A DNA stretch of 64,000 nucleotides. Origin: Malachius bipustulatus. Taxonomy: Eukaryota; Arthropoda; Insecta; Coleoptera; Melyridae. Positions 41,911-49,519 of this stretch are shown here, one piece after another; position 1 is the first letter of the stretch, and every line of letters begins with the position of its first letter. Under the pieces are notes generated by a model, which saw nothing but the letters and a program-made list of their open reading frames with translations, ran no database searches and was not told where the DNA came from. Position numbers and translations under genes: made by a program. The stretch lies in the NCBI GenBank assembly GCA_910589415.1, contig OU342637.1:32146162-32210161 (forward strand), in the 5' to 3' direction.

Positions 41911-42048
41911 TCATAAATAAAAATCTTTCTCACATTTCATACATATTTTTAACATGTCTTCAAATGGATATTGCAGACCTTTTGTTTTTTTCAAGTCAAT
42001 AAAAGAATATAAAATATCCGGCAAATAATCATGGTCATTTTCAATTTT
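41911..42048 (-). pseudogene. C-terminal remnant of a THAP/P-type transposase
   Basis: A 45-codon open segment ends with a stop at 41911. It reads ...LKKTKGLQYPFEDMLKICMKCEKDF..., resembling the GGL..PSEDV..IC...EK motif near the end of P-element/THAP9-type transposases. It lies inside the 586-bp deleted P-like element and lacks the RNase H-like and GTP-binding regions that should precede it. Confidence 0.6.
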
Positions 42049-42103
42049 AGATTTTTAGTGTACTATGCAAGTAGGTACGGTCCTGTATATTGTTGACACT
42101 TAC

Positions 42104-42182
42104 CTTTGAAATGTTATTTCGGAGGATTTTTTTTATCAACGCAGTCTCTACTACAGCAGGTGCGAACTGCACAAGAAACCAT
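42104..42182 (-). pseudogene. THAP-domain first exon, frameshifted
   Basis: An ATG at 42182 opens MVSCAVRTCCSRDC, the N-terminal THAP zinc-finger signature with the first two zinc cysteines (Cys4 and Cys9). The frame breaks at an eight-A run (about 42127-42134); the next frame carries an EITFQR segment like the conserved ITFHRFP of THAP domains and ends at a consensus donor GTAAGT (42103-42098). The break could be a true frameshift or a homopolymer sequencing error. THAP is the DNA-binding domain of P-element transposase. Confidence 0.65.
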
Positions 42183-42560
42183 CTTTGTTTTTTCGATTTA
42201 ACACCAAAAATCTTAAAGACAGTCCTTAAATCAAATGAAACATCACAAAAAGCCTTCACTCAAGACAATATCATAAGTTTGACATAAAAGTCGTATCAAT
42301 ATGGCGGACCTGATCCCATCTGTGTCACGTCATGTCGTCTCCTCTCTATTCTATCTCTATGGGTGAGACAGAGGGTAAGGTAAGTCATATTTTTAAAAAT
42401 TGTTATCGGAGTCAACGACCAATATAAAATATAACTCGCTTATTGACCCTTTTACTTTTTTCCATCCAATTCAACTGTAATTAAAAAGTAAATCTGGAGC
42501 ATTTTGGAGTTTTGATTAACTCCATAATAAATAAAATTATTGATACAGTAACATAAATTT

Positions 42561-42604
42561 ACGTCTGAAGATGCTACATGAAAAGTAGCGAAACACGTGT
42601 AACG
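42561..42604 (+). ncRNA. Hammerhead-like RNA motif
   Basis: In order: ACGT (stem I), CTGAAGA, a 5-bp stem GCTAC/GTAGC with a 7-base loop preceded by one extra T, GAAA, CACGTGT (short palindromic stem III), A at the expected cleavage position, then ACGT closing stem I. This matches the layout of a minimal type-I hammerhead with a very short stem III, as reported for Penelope-like retroelements. The extra T between core and stem II is non-canonical. Confidence 0.5.
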
Positions 42605-42689
42605 TTTCTACCATCCATCAATATACAGTAGAATTTTATAAAACATTAGTGTTTTATTCATAATCGATAAGTATGCAGAGATTCTACGA

Positions 42690-42905
42690 AGTAAGGGTTG
42701 AAAACATAAATTTTATCCTTTGTGCTGCCCATTCAATTCTCATTCACAACCAATGTTGATGTATACTTATTTTTGCGGGTTGGAGTGTTTAGACAAACTT
42801 GACGGTTTCTTATAATACGAGAACCACATAAATGAAACAAAATAAATCGAACTATGCATAAGGATGAGTAGTCTTCATCGATACATATGACTTTTTAAAC
42901 TTAAT
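42690..42905 (+). pseudogene. Degraded copy of an unidentified coding repeat
   Basis: On the plus strand this segment reads ...FYPLCCPFNSHSQPMLMYTY and ECLDKLDG, then hits a stop. A more intact inverted relative lies at 50230-50459. Several differences between the two are at third codon positions. The 3' flank (TATGACTTTTTARACTT) is also shared. The family is not recognised. Confidence 0.5.
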
Positions 42906-43140
42906 CGTACTAAACTACTCAACAAATGAAACGTTACAATGACCAAATTTGCCCTAACTTTAGCACTGATAAAATTTGGATTGTTTCGAGCAATTCAATG
43001 TTTGTTTCGAGGGTTCACTAGTTCAATCCCTTGTTTATCAGTCCTTATGTTTGCAAGAACTTGGTACTTCACACAAAGTTTATATAGGGTGGTAAATAAA
43101 ACAGTTCAAAATCTCAGAAAGTTCGGCTTGCTCCCATTTA

Positions 43141-44246
43141 TTTTATTTATTTATTTAGACCACATAAAAAAAAGACCATTTCCATTGTATTCACTTATAA
43201 ATAACAAAACATAAATAACATACATCTTCAGAAGTCATTACACATTCTCTACAAAGTTTCAAACAATCTGTATTTCACAATGCGGTAACAGTAATACTGC
43301 AAGGAGGTATAATACCTGTACGCAGTAGTGGCCTGAGTACACACAGTGTAAATACTATAATAGGTACTCAAAAGGGTATTTATATAACTAATCAGCAATA
43401 GTTGAGAAAAAGAAGAAGAAAAAAGAAGGAAAAACATAAATTAAAAATTACAGAGAATGAAAAAAAAAACACAAAGAACAAAAATAAAAAAAATAGCAAC
43501 ATCAAGCAATCGATATAGTTCTCTTATTTATTCTGCCTGATCCATTGTGCCCAATTTTCTTCTAAGACTACGACGATTTTTACTGTCAATAGTTTTCATA
43601 GTAGCTGGCAGTTCATTGAACAATTTAACTGCAGTATTATACGTGTGTCTTCTCAAGCCACTATTTAATTTGCATGCTGGAAGAGGGATAGTTTTATTTC
43701 TTGTTATACTCTCACTACTCTGATAATTATCACTTAATTTCTTATATGAATACAATAGTGCTTCTAATTTAAAAGTTTGGCTGATACTCATAGGTCTCAG
43801 AGACACTCCTCCATTACCCCTCCTATATATTATCTTTAGTATCCTATTCTGTAGGGATTCCAGTTTTACCAGAACACTTTTACAAGCGTTCCCCCATGCT
43901 ATTATTCCATAAGTTGATACCTACACTGTTAGACAATGCATAGTACACTTGCAGTAACTTTCTAGCATCCATGATGAATGAAAGTTTATAGAACACATAG
44001 ATCAAATACTTTGTCCTTTTTACCACACTATCTACATGTTCATCCCACTTGAAATTGTAATCAAGTATCACTCCCAAGTATCTGATGCTCGTTGTTCTTG
44101 TGACTATTTTGCCATCTATTATTATCTCAAATCTTTCCGGAACAGAATCTCTGTAGTTACCAAAAGTTATGATCTTTGTTTTCAGCACGTTACCAGACAA
44201 CTTATTAGCGAACAACCAAAAATTACAATCTCAAGTATGCCCTGCA
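43141..44246 (-). mobile_element. 5'-truncated non-LTR retrotransposon inserted in a foldback
   Basis: It is oriented on the minus strand. The 3' tail at about 43141-43160 reads AAATAAATAAATAAAAT, typical of non-LTR elements, and the interior encodes the C-terminal part of a reverse transcriptase. ATTT at both junctions is a possible short target duplication. The 5' end is truncated within the RT domain. Confidence 0.75.
43528..44215 (-). pseudogene. Reverse transcriptase C-terminal fragment, frameshifted
   Basis: Two consecutive minus-strand frames, 44215-43880 and 43806-43528, together give a non-LTR RT thumb and C-terminal region. The first contains SIRYLGVILDYNFKWDEHVD, a hallmark after the RT palm (YLGV.LD..L.W..H). 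The second contains a LRRHTYNTAVKLFNELP segment common at the end of such ORFs. At least one frameshift lies near 43900. The catalytic FADD box is absent because of 5' truncation. Confidence 0.8.
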
Positions 44247-44838
44247 TTTGATCAAAGATTTTTCTTTTTTAATTTCAACACAAAGATCATGAAGATGGAC
44301 CTCATATCTCGAAACGGTTTTCGAATTTTCCGATTATTTCTTTTATTTACAGGGTGATCTCAAAAAAACTATTTTTTGGTGTGGCAATGATAACTTTGTT
44401 ACCGTACCGGTGACCCGATTTTCGAAATGTAGGGCTCATTTTAAAGCTTAAGCTTCAAACAAGAACACGCAAGATTGATAATCATCGACTATTATTGCCA
44501 CACCAAAAAGTAGTTTTTTTGAAATCACCCTGTAAATAAAAGAAATAGCGGAAAATTCGAAAACCATTTTGAGATATGAGGCCCATCTTCATGATCTTTG
44601 TGTAGAAATTAAAAAAGAAAAATCTTTGATCAAATGGGAGCAAGCTGAACTTTCTGAGATTTTGAACTGTTTTATTTACCACCCTATATAAACTTTTTGT
44701 GAAGTACCAAGTTCTTGCAAACATAAGGACTGATAAACAAGGGATTGAACTAGTGAACCCTCGAAACAATAGAAATTTTATTAGTGCCAAAGTTAGGGTA
44801 AATTTGGTCATGTAACGTTTCATTTGTTGAGCAGTTTA

Positions 44839-45070
44839 TATTGAATATTTCTTGTAATTTGTTCTAAATTTCATTATTAATGATGGTCATCATTTATTTT
44901 CTTTGCAAGAGTTTTTCTCGGTGTAATTCTAATAATTGGACTCCCCGAGTGTATTGATATTATACAGTGTATGTTTACATTTTTTTTATATTTTTTAAAT
45001 TTCAATTTCATATTACATATTATCAATAATAGAATACCACAATACCACATCAATAATAGTAAATAACACA
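44839..45070. other. AT-rich spacer
   Basis: Nothing supported. Confidence 0.3.
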
Positions 45071-45631
45071 TTAACTTATATGATAGTAGTCGTGTCCGCC
45101 TTTCGACGTTTTTTTCGGATCACGAGCCGGCTGCGTATCAGAAGCCAGCTGAGGATCAGGCGGATTCTAAGCCGGCTGCTCTATCTTGGAACTTTTGGCC
45201 TCTGGCTCTCCTTCCTGTTCCGTCGGCCGTTTTTTCCCTTGACCGATCTCCTCAGATGCCTGGGCCTTCACATTCACACCAGGCATCTGAGGAGGTCGGT
45301 CAAGGGAAAGTGTGAAGGCCCAGGCCCAGCTTCGGTCGCCATCCTGATCCATACCTTTCCATTTCCTGGTGTCTTGAAGGCCCAGGCTCACCAGGCCCAG
45401 CTTCGAGCGCCTTCCTGATCCATACCTTTCGATTTCCTGTGAGAGCCCAGGCTCACCAAGTCCAGCTTCGGTTGCCTGCGCGCCTTTCTGATCCATACGT
45501 TTCCATTTCCTGGTGTCTTGAAGGCCCAGCTTCGGTCGCCTTCCTTCCTTTCCATGTCCTACCAGCAAAAACACAAAATACTTTTCTAGTTTTCTACACA
45601 GCGTTCTCGTTGTCTCCACAAGCCAAGCCAA
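45071..45631 (-). CDS. Internally repetitive protein frame with in-frame TAG
   Basis: The minus-strand frame runs from an ATG at 45631 for 154 codons to a TAG at 45167-45169, then stays open in the same frame for 32 more codons to TAA at 45071. It contains tandem units around LGLQDTRKWKRMDQ (about 80-90 bp each at DNA level, about 45300-45540), then a Lys/Glu/Gln-rich tail. Sequence after the TAG (PPDPQLASDTQPARDP) continues the composition and the QPA motif seen before it, suggesting the TAG breaks a once longer frame. The segment is GC-rich compared with its surroundings. No family is recognised; it may be a decayed gene, a gene with a nonsense allele, or an expanded repeat. Confidence 0.35.
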
Positions 45632-45927
45632 GCCGATACTAAATGGCGTTCTAAGATGTATCCCGCCTGTAAGAAAACATCACTTTATGAATAAAGTGAT
45701 AACAATAAGCAATACTTACATGTCTGGGGTCTGGCGTAGTCCGGCTATTCGGCTATAACGGTTAACGGTTCTATTCACTATTCGTTTTCTTGAAAATTCT
45801 AGTCCACCATTTGCTTTTCCACAATCTTTTTTTTTATACTGAGATTACTGAGAACTACGTTCGCGACAATTCCAGTCACATGTCATATGACACATTGACA
45901 GACAGTTGTTAGTTCTATGGATTATTG
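45632..45927. other. Spacer upstream of the repetitive frame
   Basis: No feature is supported. Confidence 0.3.
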
Positions 45928-46566
45928 GGGTGCGTTCGAAAACGTCATTCTAGCATAGGACTTATGCGAAATGTCGTTCGAAAACATTAGTAGGCAAAGT
46001 TTGGCAACGTTGTAGTGCCCGTTCGAAAACATCGGAGAACATCATTCGATGTTCTCCTTCGTCATCCTAGTGAAGAGCGGTATAAAAACTATCCGACTTG
46101 CGCAGTGCGGACTAGCTTGTATTTTTACCGCCTTTTTCAAATCATGATAATAAACTTACATATTATTATTATTAAATTATGTCATCGACAAAAATTTGAA
46201 TAATTTGATCCAAATAGAAGATAAGTATTATCTGTAGGTATTATCACCTGGCACAAAGAATTGAATGCCTCTGGTGACATTCTAAAATGGCTCTGAAATT
46301 ATCCTTGGTGAAAATACCTTAATGAAAATTTTGATTGAATCATTCAGTAAAAGTAAAACTCTAACAAAAAACTGTAATTTATTATGACTCATAACCTACA
46401 AATTTAAATTACAAAATAAAAACACGCGCTTTTCTCCGCCTCCCTCCTTTTCGAGTGTTCGAAAACAATGGCCATCGATTGTTATCGAGATTCAACTTTC
46501 AGGACAACTTACCCCCACCACCAATCGAACTATATTCGCCTTAAAATGACGTTTTCGAACGCACCC
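45928..46566. mobile_element. MITE with GGGTGCGTTCGAAAACG ends
   Basis: The left end GGGTGCGTTCGAAAACGTCA and the right end, in reverse complement GGGTGCGTTCGAAAACGTCA, match over 22 bases. Two additional GTTCGAAAACAT words lie inside the left part. The interior includes a GGTATAAAAACT box near 46078. No target duplication is evident, so it is either old or the ends are not exact. Confidence 0.75.
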
Positions 46567-46620
46567 GAGTGGTCTCGCCGAACAATCTGACATTTTCAGA
46601 ATCCACGGCCGGTGCGCCGG

Positions 46621-46959
46621 TGTGAGTTCTACAACCTACGAGAAGGTGCCTACTGTTTCGATGACGCGTCGGGGGACTATATAAGGGCCGCCGTATGGCT
46701 GCGAGTCAGTGGTAGTATCCTGAACGTGAAGGTGAAAGCTACGAAGTATAGACGACAGAGCAGTAGTGAAGTTAAGTGTGAAGTAAGGAACCCATCAGTA
46801 GTAACAGTATAGCGGATATAAAGAATAGACAAGTAGTGTAGTATTTGTGAGTGGAGATAAGAGAACAGCTGTGTGTGTTTGATTATTTAGAATTATTAGA
46901 GGTTATAAGTACTTTCTACTTGTGGTGTTAAACAATAAAGGAATTTTCAGACTTTCACA
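46621..46959 (+). repeat. Solo-LTR-like block
   Basis: It starts TGTGAG and ends TTCACA, with a TATA box (TATATAAG, 46678) in GC-rich surroundings, an initiator-like GTCAGTGG some 30 bases later, and AATAAA at 46934, 20 bases before the end. That U3-R-U5 order is typical of an LTR of 339 bp. No flanking duplication and no internal retroviral-type frame is adjacent, so the call is tentative. Confidence 0.4.
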
Positions 46960-47894
46960 ATATATCATAGAAAAGCTTCTCTAATCCGATCATTTAATTT
47001 AATTTAATTTAAACTTTTCTCCCGGACAGGAGGTCCAGTTTTGAACTTGATACGTAAATATCATCTTACACGTATTTACGAGTATGAAAATATAAAATAA
47101 AATCTCGAATTATATAAATATTTTAGGTTATATTGTTTTATGTAATACCAATATTTTCGTGTTTTTCCCTATAGTTGCCGGTTGAAAACTGTTTATAAGC
47201 ACTAAATGAGGTTCACACTTACCTCTAAAAGTCAAAATTTGCCTCATTTAATCAAATTAATTTGTTAAAACAATAAAAAACCGTCCCGGCACTTGTAAAA
47301 CCCGGCTTGTTTAGATTCAGTTGATTCAGTACTCTGTGACCTTGAAAAATTAAATGGCGGTTTACGTCACCACTCACCAGTAGGGAACCTACATTATTAC
47401 CGTTTTACTAGGGTAGCGCATTCACTTTTTGACGTTTACTAAACACGGTTATGTTTGAACAGCTGGATGTCAAATTTTTGGCACATTTGGTCACAGGCGT
47501 AGATATCAAGTGGAAAAAAGCGAAGTTTGAAAAATGAAACAAAATAATAACACGAATAAAATTCAAGGAATCCTCTTTGCAGTGGGTATTAAAAACATAA
47601 TTACGGGTTTATAGGATCACGAAGCTATTAGACTTTAGTATTAGGTATAATTTTTATCTCGATATCTAACGTAGTTACTGATAAAAAGCGTTTTGGTAGA
47701 CACTAGAACGGCAGCGTGATCTTAGTACACATAACTGATCCTTAAAAATAAGATTCATCAAGATGTAATAACACCTACCTGACCAACTTTCAGGAATACG
47801 GAAATTCTGAACCCCGTCGAATATTTTCTGCAATCATAACTGATGTCTGCTGGGGCTGGATGCATTTTTTGTTCAGAAGATCCTATATATCTCA

Positions 47895-49023
47895 TTTAAT
47901 AACTAGGAGGAGTAAACTGCAAAGTATCATTTACACCACTAAAAGTCACCAGATTAAATCACCAGATTTTTTTTGGCGGCAAATTTGAATTGAAACAATA
48001 ATTATTAATAAGGAAGATAGGACTTGTTTTCGGTGTAGGAAATCTACTTTTCAGGAGAGACTCTACAGCAGTATCACAAATCATTGTGATTTGCATAATA
48101 TATATATATAGTGCTGAATGATTTTCTGAATATAAATAGAATGAAATTGAATAATTTATAGATATTTCGAAGAATATTAAGGATAATAATAAATTATTAA
48201 CATTCATATTAAATTGATTGAAAGTACTTTATTTTAGGCAATACTTATGTGACAAATTTAATGTAACATATAAATAATATATTTTATGTATGTATTACCT
48301 ATATGACACATAACATCGTAGATAAAGTTTTTATTTTACATTTAATAATTTATATAATTTGTGGATAAGTCAATTTTTTCAAACGGTATTATAAACAGCA
48401 TTTTTCAGTTTTTGTAGGACCAGATTCAAAGTGTGTTGTTGAAACTAACTATATCACATACAGCAGTCCCTGTTTGGTCTAAATCCGCACCTTGTTCGAT
48501 TGGAATATGTTCTTCAATTATTGGTGAAGTACGCATATAGAGTAGTTTTTCCAAAATCTTGTAGGTGACATTCTTTTCTTCCCGTTTCTTTGGAGGAGAC
48601 ATCCTCTCACTTGTACTTGATGTAGGATTATCCATAATGGCACTTGAAACCGTTTGCAGGATGAAAATGGAAAGCCAAAAATAATTTCAAAATTCTGAAA
48701 AGGATGTCTGTTCTCCAAAAAGAACTGAATGGGCTTCAAAAAGAACTTATTTGGTTTTGAAATAACTTTTAAAGAACTTATTTAGAACAACTTATAGGGT
48801 TTTGGAAATAACTGATTATAAAACTGATGTGTCACATTCGACGCTGACATTGTAAACAATAATGACACAACAATAAAAAAACAAGCGTATCTGTAGTGTT
48901 GAGCGTTGCATAGATTCAATTTCCTGTACAAGTTTTGCTGGGTGTAATTTTGCCTATGAATTGACCAATGAGAAGCATCTTTTTTTGGCGGTTTATTTAA
49001 ATTTACTCCTCCTAGTTATTAAA
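47895..49023. mobile_element. Nested inverted-repeat element
   Basis: Identical 22-bp inverted ends TTTAATAACTAGGAGGAGTA(AA) occur, with TTAA at each outer edge and a second pair of TTTTTTTGGCGG words inside the ends. The interior has a minus-strand 69-codon frame (48426-48635, MDNPTSSTSERMSPPKKREE...) of plausible coding composition but unknown family. It lies wholly inside the hAT-like element. Confidence 0.65.
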
Positions 49024-49080
49024 TAAGGTATAGTAACAGGTAAGTATTGATAGAGGACTATAATGAGTTTAAAATATTAA

Positions 49081-49229
49081 TGCCCGTATTCACAAACGAT
49101 AATTTCCTAAATAATTACGTAATCAATTATCCCCATCTCATTCTATTGCAAAAAAACTGCATATCTCCATCTCACTCATTTGAATAATTACGTAATTATT
49201 TAGGAAATTATCGTTTGTGAATACGGGCA
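49081..49229. mobile_element. 149-bp hairpin MITE with TAA duplications
   Basis: Arms of about 43 bases, TGCCCGTATTCACAAACGAT..., are perfectly inverted. They are flanked by TAA on each side (49078-49080 and 49230-49232), a three-base duplication as made by PIF/Harbinger-type elements. Confidence 0.85.
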
Positions 49230-49519
49230 TAAGAAAGTCACCTTTAGGCAACGCCAACAAGTGGAAAGCTCACTTTTTATTGTTAAAACATTTTCTATTA
49301 CGCATCAAAAGTTTACCATTTTCATAAAATACGCAGACTTATTAATAACAAATAATTATGTGAATTTTTAGACAGTTGTACGTTCATGAAAAATATGACG
49401 TTTATGAAGTCAAATTTGACATTCCCAACTTTTTGTGAGAATGAGAATGCGCTACCCTAGTAAAGCGGTAATACAGGTCCCCTACTCACCAGTTAGTTTC
49501 ACCACTAATTGTCCCGTGT

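Larger units (their letters stand above)
41776..42361 (-). mobile_element. Internally deleted P-superfamily element
   Basis: Perfect 8-bp target duplications GGTGAGAC lie at 41768-41775 and 42362-42369. The terminal inverted repeats begin CATAGAGATAGAAAAGAAAG (left) and CATAGAGATAGAATAGAGAG (right, reverse complement). P elements are known to make 8-bp duplications at GC-rich sites resembling GGCCAGAC and to have ends beginning CA. Inside, on the minus strand, are a THAP-domain start exon and, separated by only about 55 bp, the C-terminal end of a P-type transposase. The middle of the gene has therefore been deleted and the element is non-autonomous. Confidence 0.82.
42911..44838. mobile_element. 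Foldback element split by a retrotransposon
   Basis: The left end TAAACTACTCAACAAATGAA and the right end, in reverse complement TAAACTGCTCAACAAATGAA, bound arms that pair along TTAGGG/CCCTAA-type sequence, AACTTGGTACTTCAC and CAAAATCTCAGAAAGTTC. The left arm stops at GCTCCCATTT (43140), is interrupted by about 1.1 kb, and resumes at ATTTGATCAAAG (about 44247). The centre contains an inner pair ACAGGGTGAT/ATCACCCTGT (44351-44533). Confidence 0.8.
47381..49484. mobile_element. hAT-like element with nested insertions
   Basis: Perfect 8-bp direct repeats CTCACCAG lie at 47373-47380 and 49485-49492. The ends are TAGGGAACCTACATTATTAC (left) and TAGGGGACCTGTATTACCGC (right, reverse complement), both continuing TTTACTAGGGTAGCGCATTC. 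An 8-bp duplication fits the hAT superfamily. The 2.1 kb interior has no transposase frame; most of it is two further inverted-repeat elements (47895-49023 and 49081-49229). Confidence 0.85.

Noticed and set aside
45080..45418. 112-codon plus-strand frame
   Set aside because: It is antisense to the repetitive minus-strand frame, which has the more protein-like composition; neither is certain.
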